Of a DNA stretch of 64,000 bases, positions 1 to 10,003 are shown in pieces. The DNA lies in NCBI RefSeq assembly GCF_012843905.1, contig NZ_JABAGC010000011.1, forward strand, positions 17,798-81,797, written 5' to 3'. A program made the position numbers and the translations under genes. Numbering within the stretch: position 1 is the stretch's first letter; every line of letters begins with the position of its first letter. Source of the DNA: Clostridium sp. SM-530-WT-3G (lineage in GTDB: Bacteria > Bacillota > Clostridia > Clostridiales > Clostridiaceae). The notes beneath the pieces are model-generated. The model had not been told where the DNA came from. It did not search any database and was given only the letters and a program-made list of their open reading frames with translations.

Positions 1-18
1 AATTAAAAACTTTAACAT
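1..18 (-). CDS. 5' end of a gene cut by the window edge
   Basis: An ATG at 18..16 on the minus strand is preceded by a strong GGAGGTG ribosome site (about 23-29). Only six codons (M-L-K-F-L-I) remain before the edge, so no product can be named. The start context is as good as that of the real genes nearby. Confidence 0.4.
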
Positions 19-146
19 ACTCCACCTCCATCCTTAGAAACAATAATCAACTTTACAAGTAATAATATACCATAATTTGCAATATTTTTGATTAAAATAA
101 CATAAATATATTATAGACAAACTATTAAATATATAATCATAAAATA

Positions 147-188
147 AAAGCAGGTTTAAAGTATATAAAAATACTCTAAACCTGCTTT
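147..188 (-). terminator. Rho-independent terminator of the sodium symporter gene
   Basis: The arms AAAGCAGGTTTA and TAAACCTGCTTT pair perfectly and extend with GTAT/ATAC. The hairpin lies 26 bases past the stop codon of the symporter gene. Confidence 0.8.
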
Positions 189-213
189 CTATGCTGATTT
201 ACAAATTAGTTAA

Positions 214-1776
214 CTAAGAATTAATAACATCCTCTTTCCAGTCTATATTCTCATCAACAATAACCATTTCATATCTTTTTCTTACAACTTTTTTAGCTAT
301 GAATCCACTTGAAAATACTAAGAATGTTACAGCCCATCCTGCAACAACATTGGCCCAAAGAGGATATCCTGAATCTGCTCCATATACTCCTCCGCCTGCA
401 AATAAACTATATAAATTCCATATACAGAATAATATAAGTGCTATTGGAGCGATAAATTTAATTGAACCAATAAACCACCATGAAGGAATTTTATAGGATA
501 CAGTATTTCTATTTATTTCACTTAAAACCTTACCTGGCTTAAATACCCATCCTACAACAATACATTCTAAAGCACCGATTATAATCATATTATATTGATT
601 TGTCCAGTTGTCTAATATATCAAGCCATGCTAATCCTGAATTAGTTATAAATATTATTGAAAATAGTGCTGAAATTATACATATTCTCTTTGTAGTCTTT
701 CTCCTATTAATCTTAAATCTATCTGCTACAGCTGTTGAAACACCTTCTACTATAGAAAATGCTGAGTCAACTGCAAGGGATGCAAGACATAAATAGAATA
801 TCATTCCAAATAAAGCATTTACCCATCCAGTACTTGTTAAATTAGCTATTGCCTGTGGAAATATTATAAATGCTGTAGCTATTCCAGATGCAGACATATC
901 ATTTATAGTCATACCAACACCATACATAGTAGTAAACATAACAATTCCTGATAAAACACTTACTCCAAAATCCGCCAATGCTATTATTGTTGCATCTTTC
1001 GCCACATTAGCTTCTTCTTTAAGATAAGAACCATATGCAAACATTATTGCCATCATTATAGAAAGACTGTAAAACACCTGTCCAATTGCATCAATAATTA
1101 AATTTGACCACAAACCATTATCACTTATCACTGAAAAATCTGGAATAAATAATTTAAGTAATCCATTAGTTCCTCCAGGCATTGATATACCTTTTACAGC
1201 CATAATAATTAAAAAAATAAGTGGAAGTGTAAGTCCTGTATATTTAACTACTTTTCCAACACTTACAGTCCCTCTTCTTATACATGCATAAATAAGAATC
1301 CATGCAACTGCAAGGCATATAGCCATAACTAAAGGAATTCCTGCTCCTTGAATAGTCCATGAAGTCTTAGTAATTTCTCCAAATAAGGAACTTGCCGCTT
1401 TTGGATTTCCAACCATTCCTGCAAATTTAAAACTAAATACAGCCATTGCTATTACCCATGCAAATACAACCGCATAATATATCTGTATAGCAAATGCATT
1501 AGTAGTAGCTGCCCACCCAACAAATTCTGCTTTTTTATTTATACTTCTAAATGCACCTGGTGCTCCTTGACGTGTTTTTCTTCCTATTGCAATTTCCATT
1601 GATAGCATTGGAATTCCTAAAATAAACATAGCAATTCCATAAGTCAATAAAAATGCTCCTCCTCCATATTTAGCTGCAAGACCTGGAAAACGCCATGCAT
1701 TACCAAGACCAACTGCTGAACCTATTGCTGCTAGAATAAATGTAATTCTTGAAGACCATACTTCTCTTTTTTCCAT
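214..1776 (-). CDS. Sodium-dependent symporter of the NSS (LeuT/SNF) family
   Basis: This is a 520-residue integral membrane protein that would import a small amine or amino acid with Na+. Residues 16-31 (AAIGSAVGLGNAWRFP) are the hallmark TM1 of the neurotransmitter:sodium symporter family, where the broken helix binds Na+ and substrate. The conserved GGGAFLLTY and the RKTRQG loop follow, and hydrophobic segments run to about residue 500. Length is normal for bacterial members, which have 11-12 TM helices. The ATG has the ribosome site AGGGTGATT. The gene stands alone with its own terminator. Substrate cannot be read from the sequence; tryptophan, tyrosine, alanine or leucine are the usual options. 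Confidence 0.93.
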   Translation of the reverse strand: MEKREVWSSRITFILAAIGSAVGLGNAWRFPGLAAKYGGGAFLLTYGIAMFILGIPMLSMEIAIGRKTRQGAPGAFRSINKKAEFVGWAATTNAFAIQIYYAVVFAWVIAMAVFSFKFAGMVGNPKAASSLFGEITKTSWTIQGAGIPLVMAICLAVAWILIYACIRRGTVSVGKVVKYTGLTLPLIFLIIMAVKGISMPGGTNGLLKLFIPDFSVISDNGLWSNLIIDAIGQVFYSLSIMMAIMFAYGSYLKEEANVAKDATIIALADFGVSVLSGIVMFTTMYGVGMTINDMSASGIATAFIIFPQAIANLTSTGWVNALFGMIFYLCLASLAVDSAFSIVEGVSTAVADRFKINRRKTTKRICIISALFSIIFITNSGLAWLDILDNWTNQYNMIIIGALECIVVGWVFKPGKVLSEINRNTVSYKIPSWWFIGSIKFIAPIALILFCIWNLYSLFAGGGVYGADSGYPLWANVVAGWAVTFLVFSSGFIAKKVVRKRYEMVIVDENIDWKEDVINS

Positions 1777-2057
1777 ACAATCACCCTATTTCTTATAAAT
1801 TTTCACCTTATAAGTTCTACCATATAAAAATTGATTAACATTAATAATGTATACAATCTTTATTTATTAATTATACCTATTTTCCAATTTTTTGTAAAGA
1901 TTTTATAACATATTACAAATGTTTTTATTGTTTTTTTATTAATTTAATATAAATAAATAGATTTTATTGCTTTTTTATTATTTAACGATTTGTTTATTTT
2001 TAATATATTACTGATTAGTATGATTTCTCTTAAATCATATTATAACTACGACAAAAG
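1777..2057. other. AT-rich intergenic region, no gene seen
   Basis: This is the leader of the symporter gene plus spacer. It is very AT-rich with several T-runs. I see no ORF with a ribosome site and no clear structured RNA. Confidence 0.5.
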
Positions 2058-2084
2058 ACAGAGTAATAATGTTTAATACTCTGC
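2058..2084 (-). terminator. Likely terminator of the aldehyde dehydrogenase gene
   Basis: An imperfect hairpin with arms ACAGAGTAATA and TAATACTCTGC lies 45 bases past the ALDH stop and is followed on the minus strand by CTTTTGTC. Confidence 0.6.
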
Positions 2085-2128
2085 CCTTAAATTACTTCTA
2101 TTAAATTTCACTTTTAGCTTTTTATAGT

Positions 2129-3535
2129 TTACTTAAATACTTTTTTAACTAAATTTAATTGTTTTTCTGTATATTCTGGATACATCATTGAACCACCAAA
2201 ACCTAAGCTTGAAGGCTTCTTTAATACAGATCTTCTATGTGAAAAAGTCGTAAATGTATCTTTTCCATGATAACTTCCCATTCCAGAATTTCCAACGCCT
2301 CCAAATGGTATATTACTATTTGCAAGGTGTGTAATAGTATCATTTATGCAGACACCACCTGAACTAATTTCACTCAATACTTTTTGCTCCACATCCTTTT
2401 TTGTTGTAAATAAATACAATGCTAAAGGCTTTGATAATTTCTTTATTATTTTTATTGCATCATCTAAATTTTCATAGCACAAAACCGGAAGAACTGGCCC
2501 GAATATTTCTTCACTCATAGTTGCTGCATCTAAAGATGAAACTTCAATTATAGTAGGTTCTATATACCTCTTTTCCTCATTAAAGCTTCCCCCAAACACA
2601 ATTCCTTCTTTGTCTTTTTCAATAAGTCCTTTTATTCTATTAAAATGCCTATCATTTATTATTCTTCCAAAGGAATTACTTTCTTCTATATTTTTTCCAA
2701 AGAATTCATGAATTGCATTTTTCATTTCATTAATAAGCTGGTCTTTTACATTTTTCTTTACCATTAAATAATCTGGTGCAACACATGTTTGACCTGCATT
2801 TAATGTCTTACCCCATATTATCCTTTTGGCTGCTTCCTTTATATTTGCACTATCATCTACTATAACTGGACTCTTTCCTCCAAGTTCAAGAGTAACTGGT
2901 GTAAGGTTTTTAGCAGCCGCCTCCATTACTATTCTCCCAACAGCTGGACTTCCAGTGAAAAAAATATAATCAAATTTATTATTTAATAGAGCTGTATTTG
3001 TTTCAATTCCACCTTCAACACATGCTACATACTCCTCTTCAAAAATCTCATCAATCATTTCTTTCATCACTTTTGAAACATTAGGTGCTATTTCAGATGG
3101 TTTAAGAACAACAGTATTTCCAGCTGCTATTGCACCTACAAGTGGCTCAAGTAAAAGTTCAACTGGATAATTATATGGTGATATTACTAAAACTGCACCA
3201 TATGGCTCATTTATTATAAAGCTTCTAGACGGCATTAAGTAAAATGGTGTCTTTCTTCTCTCTGGTTTTGCCCATTTTTTTAAGTTTTTAATCATATGAG
3301 TTATAGTATTATATACAAGCCCTACTTCTGTCATATATGCTTCATTTTTATTCTTACCTAAATCTGAGTAAAGGGCTTGATTTATCTTATCTTCGTATTT
3401 CTTAACACCTTCTTTTAATTTCTTAAGCTGTTTTATTCTAAAATCTATATTTTTAGTAACTTGACTATCAAAATACTTATTTTGCTTATCTAAAATAGTT
3501 TTTATATCTTCTACAGTTAATTCTTCATTTTCCAT
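2129..3535 (-). CDS. NAD(P)+-dependent aldehyde dehydrogenase
   Basis: The protein has 468 residues, typical of the short class-3-like ALDHs that oxidise fatty or aromatic aldehydes. The cofactor region holds PYNYP (120-124) and FTGSPAVG (193-200). The general base Glu217 sits in ELGGKSP, and the nucleophile Cys251 in NAGQTCVAP. All catalytic residues are present. The C-terminal third holds the usual FGPVLPV and PFGGVGNSGMG motifs. Start ATG has AAGGAG at normal spacing. It sits alone between the symporter and the MATE gene. The physiological aldehyde is unknown. Confidence 0.92.
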   Translation of the reverse strand: MENEELTVEDIKTILDKQNKYFDSQVTKNIDFRIKQLKKLKEGVKKYEDKINQALYSDLGKNKNEAYMTEVGLVYNTITHMIKNLKKWAKPERRKTPFYLMPSRSFIINEPYGAVLVISPYNYPVELLLEPLVGAIAAGNTVVLKPSEIAPNVSKVMKEMIDEIFEEEYVACVEGGIETNTALLNNKFDYIFFTGSPAVGRIVMEAAAKNLTPVTLELGGKSPVIVDDSANIKEAAKRIIWGKTLNAGQTCVAPDYLMVKKNVKDQLINEMKNAIHEFFGKNIEESNSFGRIINDRHFNRIKGLIEKDKEGIVFGGSFNEEKRYIEPTIIEVSSLDAATMSEEIFGPVLPVLCYENLDDAIKIIKKLSKPLALYLFTTKKDVEQKVLSEISSGGVCINDTITHLANSNIPFGGVGNSGMGSYHGKDTFTTFSHRRSVLKKPSSLGFGGSMMYPEYTEKQLNLVKKVFK

Positions 3536-3622
3536 AATAATTCTCCTTAGAATATAATTATTCTTTTAAAAAGAATACCACTCTATAAAAGTATAAACAA
3601 CTAAATTATTTAATAAACATTT

Positions 3623-4981
3623 TTAATTTGCTGTTGAAACTATTGCTTTTGTTTTCCATACTCCACTTGCATAACGTAAAATACATACGATTGCTGTAAC
3701 TGTCCATGTAGCTCCTGATGTAATCCATATTCCCCATAAGCCAATAAATGCAATCTTAGTAAAGATATTAGAAAATATTATTCTGCATAACACTTCAGTT
3801 ATTCCATTTATCATAGAGAATTTTGCATCACCAGCTCCATTTAATAATGCTCTTGGTATGAATATCATTCCTAATGGAAAATAGCATATACTTGTAATTC
3901 TTAATGCTTTAGCCCCCATTTCAATAACATTAGCTTCATTTACAAATATTCTTATTATTGATTCTCCAAATATATATGCAATTGGAAGCATTAATAAACT
4001 AAATGATAAAATCATAATTGTAGAACTGTATAAACCTTTTTTCACCCGTTCAATCTTACCTGCTCCCATGTTCTGACCTGTAAAAGTAGTTACTGCCATA
4101 GACAACGAGCCATATGGCTGCATTACTATCTGCTCAATTCTAGATGTTACAGTAAATGCTGCTACTACTGTTGCCCCAAAACTATTTACTACACTTTGAA
4201 GAACTAAACACGAAATAGCAATAAGTGAGCTTTGAAACGCTATAGGAGTTCCTATCTTTAATGAATTCATTATAATCTCTCTGTCAGGCTTCATCTCTTC
4301 TCTAGAAATCTTAAAATATGATATATTTCGTACTGCATAAATAGTGCTTGTTACTGCTGAAATTGTCTGTGCAATAATTGTAGCAAATGCTACCCCCAAT
4401 ACACCTGCATCAAGATAAATTACAAAAATAAGATCTAATACTATGTTTAATATACATGAAATGATTAGAAATATAAGTGGAGTCTTTGAATCTCCAAGTG
4501 ATCTTAAAATCGAAGATACCCCATTATAAGCTGCTATTACTATCATTCCAGCACAGGTTGTCCTAAGATACAGTGTAGAATCATATATTATTTCTTCTGG
4601 TGTAGATAATAATTCTAAAATTTCAGGTGCAAAAATTATGCCTATTACACTAACTACTATACATACAGCACCTAGTACATAAATTGAATTTACAATTGTA
4701 TCTTTTACTTTACTACTATTTCCTGATCCAAAATACTGAGCTACTATTATACCGATACCGCCTGAAATACCTCCACTTAATGAAAAAAATAAGAAGTTTA
4801 AAGAACCACATGCTCCAACTGCTGCAAGCGCATTAGCACCAACATAATTTCCAACTACTATTGAATCCACAAGGTTATAAAATTGTTGAAACAGATTTCC
4901 AAACAGTAAAGGAAGTGCAAATTTTATAATATGTTTAGTACTACTTCCTACTGTCATATCAGTAATTCTACTTTCTCCCAT
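3623..4981 (-). CDS. MATE-family multidrug/Na+ antiporter
   Basis: A 452-residue membrane protein with about 12 hydrophobic segments in two related halves, beginning with the typical LPLLFGNLFQQFYNLVDSIVVG of MATE exporters of the NorM/DinF/MepA type. Known members expel cationic drugs or metabolites in exchange for Na+ or H+. It starts at ATG with GGAGG. It is divergent from the AraC regulator at 5249, and the shared upstream region holds repeated TATTTG half-sites, which suggests that this regulator controls the pump. Substrate is not predictable. Confidence 0.93.
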   Translation of the reverse strand: MGESRITDMTVGSSTKHIIKFALPLLFGNLFQQFYNLVDSIVVGNYVGANALAAVGACGSLNFLFFSLSGGISGGIGIIVAQYFGSGNSSKVKDTIVNSIYVLGAVCIVVSVIGIIFAPEILELLSTPEEIIYDSTLYLRTTCAGMIVIAAYNGVSSILRSLGDSKTPLIFLIISCILNIVLDLIFVIYLDAGVLGVAFATIIAQTISAVTSTIYAVRNISYFKISREEMKPDREIIMNSLKIGTPIAFQSSLIAISCLVLQSVVNSFGATVVAAFTVTSRIEQIVMQPYGSLSMAVTTFTGQNMGAGKIERVKKGLYSSTIMILSFSLLMLPIAYIFGESIIRIFVNEANVIEMGAKALRITSICYFPLGMIFIPRALLNGAGDAKFSMINGITEVLCRIIFSNIFTKIAFIGLWGIWITSGATWTVTAIVCILRYASGVWKTKAIVSTAN

Positions 4982-5117
4982 AAAACCACCTCCGTCAGCT
5001 ATATGTACTTAATTCCATTAATAAGTTATATTAAAAGAATGCTTTTTCATACATTAACTTCTTCTCAATTTTTCTTCCATTACATTATATAAATGTAAAA
5101 ATAAAAAAACTAACCAC

Positions 5118-5235
5118 TATTTGTCAAATACTTCTCATTTCTTGCTATTTGACACTTATACCCTTTTTTTTTAATATTAGAGTATAAGATTATATTTAAT
5201 GAAACTGATAAGAAAGGATAATTGTCTATTTGACT
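5118..5235. promoter_or_regulatory. Candidate operator cluster between the MATE and AraC genes
   Basis: A perfect palindrome TATTTGTCAAATA lies at 5118-5130. TATTTGACA follows at 5146-5154, which also makes a 9-base inverted repeat with TGTCAAATA at 5122. A third copy, CTATTTGACT, is at 5226-5235, just before the AraC start. Repeated half-sites between divergent genes are typical of AraC-family control. The regulator assignment is inference. Confidence 0.5.
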
Positions 5236-5248
5236 CAAGGTATACTTT

Positions 5249-6148
5249 ATGAAAGATGCATCTAATTTTGAAAACCTACTTTTTCACGGTAATATAAATG
5301 TTATAGAAAAGTTCGCTACTACTTTTCATATGCATTGGCATAATTATATTGAAATTATATGTCTTCCATTTGAATCTAATAAAGCACTAGAAAATCAAAT
5401 AGAATCTAACAAAAAAAATTCTTCTTATTTATGTGTAACAATAAATAATACAACTTATCATTTAAAAAGTGGAGATATACTTATAGTATGGCCTGGGGAA
5501 CTTCATGAAATTGTTAAGGGAAATGGAAATGATATTCTTGGCATTCAGTTTAGCCCATCTGTACTAAATGAACGTCCTGAATTTTCTTCACACTACAACA
5601 ACTTTAGAAAACACCATCACATTGGTGTTAGTTCATTTAAAAATATCACTGAAGAAATGTACTCATACCTTTATGAAATAACAAAATATAATAAATTAGA
5701 TGATTATTATAAAGGTATAAATATAATAATATCTCTTTATCAATGTTTTTTAGCTTTTGCTAGATATATTCATATTATAGATTCAAAAGATTCTAAAAAT
5801 ACTCCTCCTATAAACACTGAAACAATAAACAAAATTAATTCTACATGTAACTATATAAATAATAACTGTAGCAAAAATCTTACTCTAAATCACGTTGCTT
5901 CTTTTGCTGGATTCAGTCCATATTATTTTTCCAGAACATTCAAACAAGTAACTTCATGCTCTTTTGTTGAATATGTAACTAATCAGCGAATAAGACTAGC
6001 TCAGCAATTATTATCTGATTCATCTCATACAATAACTGAAATTGCATACTTAGTTGGTTTTAAAAGCATAGCTACATTTAACAGAGTATTTAAAAATCAC
6101 AAGGGATATTCACCTAGAGAATTCAGAACATTCTACTTACAAGAATAG
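5249..6148 (+). CDS. AraC-family transcriptional regulator with N-terminal cupin domain
   Basis: A 299-residue protein. The N-terminal half holds a cupin-like sensor (THMHWHNYIEII near residues 26-37, then SGDILIVWPGELHEI), expected to bind a small effector. The C-terminal 100 residues carry two helix-turn-helix units of the AraC/XylS type: the first around NHVASFAGFSPYYFSRTFK, the second around ITEIAYLVGFKSIATFNRVFK, ending in the usual GYSPREFR. It is divergent from the MATE pump and probably controls it and itself. Start ATG with AAGG at acceptable spacing. The effector is unknown. Confidence 0.9.
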   Translation: MKDASNFENLLFHGNINVIEKFATTFHMHWHNYIEIICLPFESNKALENQIESNKKNSSYLCVTINNTTYHLKSGDILIVWPGELHEIVKGNGNDILGIQFSPSVLNERPEFSSHYNNFRKHHHIGVSSFKNITEEMYSYLYEITKYNKLDDYYKGINIIISLYQCFLAFARYIHIIDSKDSKNTPPINTETINKINSTCNYINNNCSKNLTLNHVASFAGFSPYYFSRTFKQVTSCSFVEYVTNQRIRLAQQLLSDSSHTITEIAYLVGFKSIATFNRVFKNHKGYSPREFRTFYLQE

Positions 6149-6150
6149 AA

Positions 6151-6190
6151 ATAAACCATACAGAACCTTTAATTATTCTGCATGGCTTAT
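6151..6190. terminator. Bidirectional terminator between convergent genes
   Basis: The arms ATAAACCATACAGAA and TTCTGCATGGCTTAT pair with two mismatches. The hairpin lies directly between the AraC stop (plus strand) and the amidotransferase stop (minus strand). Confidence 0.6.
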
Positions 6191-6214
6191 GAAGGCATAC
6201 TATTTATCTACTCA

Positions 6215-6937
6215 TTAACTATTACTTGATTTTACACATGTCTCAACAAATTTATTAAATAACTTCATTTGGTCTTCAAATGCTTCAGGGTGCCATTGAA
6301 TTCCTATCATATAAAAATCACCTTGATATTCGATAGCTTCAGGTATGCCATCTTCACAACATCTAGCTGTTATTTTGAGATTTTCACCAAGATGCTTTAT
6401 GCACTGTTCATGAAAAGAATTTACCAGAATCTTATCTGAATTATAAATCTTCTTCAAATCGGAATCCTTGTCAAAACATACTTCATGCTCCATATCATAT
6501 ATTTTCTGCCCTTTTCCCTTATGACATACATTTGTATTGATTTCATTATCTATCTTCTGAATAAGGCTTCCATTCTGCATGACATTTATAAGCTGGCATC
6601 CTCTGCATATTCCAAGCATTGGCTTTTTATTTCTTTTGGCAGTTATAAATAAATCTTTTTCAAATTTATCACGAATATTATCCTCTTCATTCTGCTCTTC
6701 TACTGAATCTTCACCATACCATGATGAATTTATATTGCTCCCTCCGGTGAATACAATTCCATCTACATGGTACACAATCTTATCTAGTTCTTCTAAACCA
6801 TATTTCTGAAGTACAGGCAAAATTAAAGGAATACCACCTGCTTTTTCAATCTTATCAATATACTCATATCCTACTTGTGAAAAACTTCTAAATACATCTT
6901 TTTTAATATATGACGTAATTCCTATAACAGGTTTCAT
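6215..6937 (-). CDS. Class I glutamine amidotransferase-like hydrolase (peptidase C26, PuuD-like)
   Basis: A 240-residue protein of the gamma-glutamyl-GABA hydrolase family, whose members release glutamate from gamma-glutamyl compounds. The nucleophile elbow G-I-C-R-G gives Cys111, and IQWHPEAF supplies His216 and Glu218, so the full triad is present. An oxyanion-type FTGGSNI motif lies at 63-69. Start ATG is preceded by GAAAGGAAAG. There are no other polyamine genes beside it, so the actual substrate is open (gamma-glutamyl-GABA, other gamma-glutamyl amines, or folate polyglutamate). Confidence 0.87.
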   Translation of the reverse strand: MKPVIGITSYIKKDVFRSFSQVGYEYIDKIEKAGGIPLILPVLQKYGLEELDKIVYHVDGIVFTGGSNINSSWYGEDSVEEQNEEDNIRDKFEKDLFITAKRNKKPMLGICRGCQLINVMQNGSLIQKIDNEINTNVCHKGKGQKIYDMEHEVCFDKDSDLKKIYNSDKILVNSFHEQCIKHLGENLKITARCCEDGIPEAIEYQGDFYMIGIQWHPEAFEDQMKLFNKFVETCVKSSNS

Positions 6938-7250
6938 AGAAGTTCACTTTCCTTTCTTTTTTAGCATTTGTATTATTTAAATAAACATCTAAATCTCTTT
7001 AGGCTACTATTAAAGACTTAATTTACTATTTGAAGTATATATTTTTTATTATTCTATATTCGTGTTTTATAATATGTTCTTATATCTTAAATATTTACCA
7101 TATTATTATATATAAAGTAAATTTCCGTTAAATCTTATGTAAAAAAATTAAAAGGTTTTCACTTTTTTAAAATTATAGTATGACAAGTAGCCAATAATAG
7201 TTTATACTATAAATGTAAACATTTTTATAACAAAAGAAAGAGGCGATTAT
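6938..7250. other. Intergenic region between divergent genes
   Basis: Very AT-rich. It holds only promoter-like AT stretches and, at its right end, the ribosome site AAAGAGG for the gene at 7251. No structured RNA or extra ORF is convincing. Confidence 0.4.
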
Positions 7251-7487
7251 ATGAACGATTATTCTTCAGACTTACTAAAATCTTACAAAGAGGCAGAAAA
7301 AAGAGTGCAAATTTATGATGAAGTAATAAAAGACCATAAAGCATTATTAAAGAAATATGATAAAAATTCAAAAGAATATAAAGAAATCAAAGAAATGATC
7401 GACTTTGTTAAAGGTTTAGATGATTATAAAAAAGTTAATAAAAACGCATTATATTGCTTAATTGGTATGGTTAATTTTAGTCGTTAA
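7251..7487 (+). CDS. Small charged hypothetical protein, 78 residues
   Basis: A strong ribosome site (AAAGAGG, 7-base spacing) and a good terminator after the stop support a real gene. The product is Lys/Glu/Asp-rich and predicted mostly helical (heptad-like LLKSYKEAEKRVQIYDEVIKD), with a single Cys near the C-terminus. I do not recognise the family. Confidence 0.7.
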   Translation: MNDYSSDLLKSYKEAEKRVQIYDEVIKDHKALLKKYDKNSKEYKEIKEMIDFVKGLDDYKKVNKNALYCLIGMVNFSR

Positions 7488-7521
7488 TATTAATTATATA
7501 AAAGTAATTATTTTCACTAAT

Positions 7522-7563
7522 AAAAATAGTAGTATTCACTATTAGTTGAATACTACTATTTTT
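7522..7563. terminator. Strong bidirectional terminator
   Basis: The arms AAAAATAGTAGTATTCA and TGAATACTACTATTTTT are perfectly paired and flanked by A-run and T-run. It serves the small gene on the plus strand and probably the FUSC gene on the minus strand. Confidence 0.85.
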
Positions 7564-7639
7564 AATTACTGTCAATAAATATTATATTTCTAATTACTTT
7601 ATTAAATAATATAAACTTATTACATTTCAGTTTTAATAA

Positions 7640-9565
7640 TTACACTAATCCTTTTATTTTTTTAACTTTATTAACATTTATTAATATTTGCATATAATCA
7701 ATAATTGCAATCTTACTACTTAATGAATAATTAGATTTAGGATTGTTGATAAATTCTCCAATCTTATCATATTCTATATTATTTTTATCATGAACTAATC
7801 TATCTATCTTAGCTTTTTCATGATCATCAAGTTTTATATTTATATTATCTTCTTTTATTAAATTATATAAATCAGATATATCATTTGAGATTACACGTTG
7901 TTCATTAAGATACTTATTAAGTTTTTTATCTTCAATACTTTGGTTAGATAACAATCTCTCTTCAATCATATTAGCTCTAAGTACTTCATTTCTCATGGCC
8001 TCATCAGCAATTTTATTTTTATCTATTAAATTTTTAATAATGTTAATCTGGCTAACGATTGTATCATTGTATAACTTAATAAGGTATTTCTTTGCATTTT
8101 CAGCTCTATATGGAAATACAAATCTAGTAATTAAAAGAGCAATTATAGTACCTAATACTACAAATGTAATTCTATCAGTAGTAATAACAACAGCCCCTCC
8201 ATTTAATGCTGCACCACCGACAGCTGATATTGTAGTGTTAATTGTTCTATACTTGTATTCTGGGAAGAAACTAAAAATATAACCCATTCCTAACATGAAT
8301 AAAGTTCTATCTGTAGAATTTTTTATAAAGTAGAATCCAATAGATACTATTATAACACCTACAAGAGTTGCCATTAATCTATCTCTAGTTTTTGATTGAG
8401 ACTTTTCATAGAAAGGTTGAATTAATGAATTTACTGTATATACAATCCATCTTCCTTGTTCAAGATTAAAATAAGTAGCTATAAAACCACTAATAGTAAT
8501 TCCAAGTGCTAACTTAATAGCATATGAAAATTTTAAAGAATTAGAATTAAAATTTTCCTTATATATGGTCTTTAATTTAAAATTAGAAGGAATTTCTTCT
8601 AATTTACTTATTAAATTATACTTCTTCTTATCTAGATTCTTTAATTCATCTAGTGATTTCTTTATAGTTAATAATGAATTTAAAATCCTTAATTTGAATA
8701 CGTCAATTTTTTTATTTTCATTATATTTATGGAAAATCCCATTAAACAATTCATCAATCTTAGTTAGATTTTCATCTTTATCAAGACACATTTTAATTGT
8801 ATTTATTGCTGATTCAAAATCTTTTTTAAAATCATCATCTTGTAATATAAGTAATGAATCTTTTTCCTTAACTAATTCATTTATTACATTATTTATTTTT
8901 TCTAACTCAAATGATATATTAAGCTTAATTCTACTTTCATCTGTAAGATAAAATCCTTGTTCACGTCTATTATATACCATCCTTCTGAAATTTTGCATTC
9001 CCGCTTTAATCTGCTTTTCCAATTCTTCTATAGATTGATTTTTTTCAATAGCGTCTAACTTCTTAATTATATCTAAACAAATATTTGATAATACCGAATT
9101 TCCTTGTTTATATATCTTATTTTTATTAAATAATACTTGACTTAGCACAATCATAATTGCACCTACAGTTAACGCTAATAATCTCATTGGCAATTTATCT
9201 ATAGTCACAGGGGCACCTAGCATAAATACATACTGAAGATTAAATGGTACAAAACTTGGTGTGCTTAAATTATAAGATAGTGTATATCCCATAAAAAATA
9301 CAAATATAAAATTAAGTGGCACTCCAATTATTGCATTTTGGCCAGCTACAAATGTAACAAGTCCCATTGCTATGTTAAAACAAATCAACTTTATTGCTGT
9401 TTTAAATGGATTTAGGGAAAAATCCTTTTGTAAAAACATTAACACTGCTGTTATTGTTGATACTCCAACCAATAAATTATCAGAGCCAAATATAGCACTA
9501 AAGCCTACTATAAAACATAGCATAAATATAAATATTAGTGCATTCCCTATTATTTTTTGTTTCAT
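7640..9565 (-). CDS. FUSC-family (aromatic acid exporter-like) membrane protein
   Basis: A 641-residue protein with two hydrophobic blocks, one of about six helices at the N-terminus (1-150) and one around residues 345-480. Each is followed by a long charged helical segment. This is the layout of the fusaric acid resistance/AaeB/YccS group. The second block carries EQGRWIVYTVNSLIQP and the KTRDRLMATLVGVIIV motif typical of FUSC proteins. Members are thought to export aromatic carboxylic acids, though few are characterised. Start ATG with AAGGATG. No periplasmic adaptor is nearby, as expected for a Gram-positive. Confidence 0.82.
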   Translation of the reverse strand: MKQKIIGNALIFIFMLCFIVGFSAIFGSDNLLVGVSTITAVLMFLQKDFSLNPFKTAIKLICFNIAMGLVTFVAGQNAIIGVPLNFIFVFFMGYTLSYNLSTPSFVPFNLQYVFMLGAPVTIDKLPMRLLALTVGAIMIVLSQVLFNKNKIYKQGNSVLSNICLDIIKKLDAIEKNQSIEELEKQIKAGMQNFRRMVYNRREQGFYLTDESRIKLNISFELEKINNVINELVKEKDSLLILQDDDFKKDFESAINTIKMCLDKDENLTKIDELFNGIFHKYNENKKIDVFKLRILNSLLTIKKSLDELKNLDKKKYNLISKLEEIPSNFKLKTIYKENFNSNSLKFSYAIKLALGITISGFIATYFNLEQGRWIVYTVNSLIQPFYEKSQSKTRDRLMATLVGVIIVSIGFYFIKNSTDRTLFMLGMGYIFSFFPEYKYRTINTTISAVGGAALNGGAVVITTDRITFVVLGTIIALLITRFVFPYRAENAKKYLIKLYNDTIVSQINIIKNLIDKNKIADEAMRNEVLRANMIEERLLSNQSIEDKKLNKYLNEQRVISNDISDLYNLIKEDNINIKLDDHEKAKIDRLVHDKNNIEYDKIGEFINNPKSNYSLSSKIAIIDYMQILINVNKVKKIKGLV

Positions 9566-9908
9566 TTAGTCACATCCTTAAAAGTCATAAATAATACTAT
9601 TTACTCATTAATTTTAAAGATAAATATATTATATATTTATCTTTGTTCAAAAAAGAGTCCGAATACATTCTGTTCTAAATTATCCCCTTTGTCAATTTCA
9701 TAAAAATTGTTAAAATTTTATATTTTAAATTAATAATTCTTTTTTTTTTCATTTAAATTTAATTCAATATCTTATGTTAATAAAGTCTAAATTATTAGGT
9801 AAAAAATTTATTATTAACAATATAAACATAAAACCACGGAAAATTCTTAATACGAACTTTATTACCAAATATATTTACAAATCCATTACCATTTTTACCT
9901 TTAAAACC
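9566..9908. other. AT-rich spacer without a supported gene
   Basis: A 61-codon open frame on the plus strand lacks a ribosome site and runs into the hairpin at 9909-9950. Nothing else is convincing. Confidence 0.4.
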
Positions 9909-9950
9909 AAAAATAACCTCATACTTTATTTAAGGTATAAGGTTATTTTT
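9909..9950 (-). terminator. Terminator downstream of the hisS remnant
   Basis: The arms AAAAATAACCTCATAC and GTATAAGGTTATTTTT pair with one mismatch. It lies 54 bases past the stop of the hisS fragment and probably once ended that gene. Confidence 0.75.
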
Positions 9951-10003
9951 CACTAACTAACTCAAGTCAATTCACAATATATTTTTAATTTGTTCTTATA
10001 TAT

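Noticed and set aside
9774..9956. 61-codon frame on the plus strand
   Set aside because: No ribosome site; low-complexity Lys/Ile/Asn composition; it ends inside the terminator at 9909-9950.
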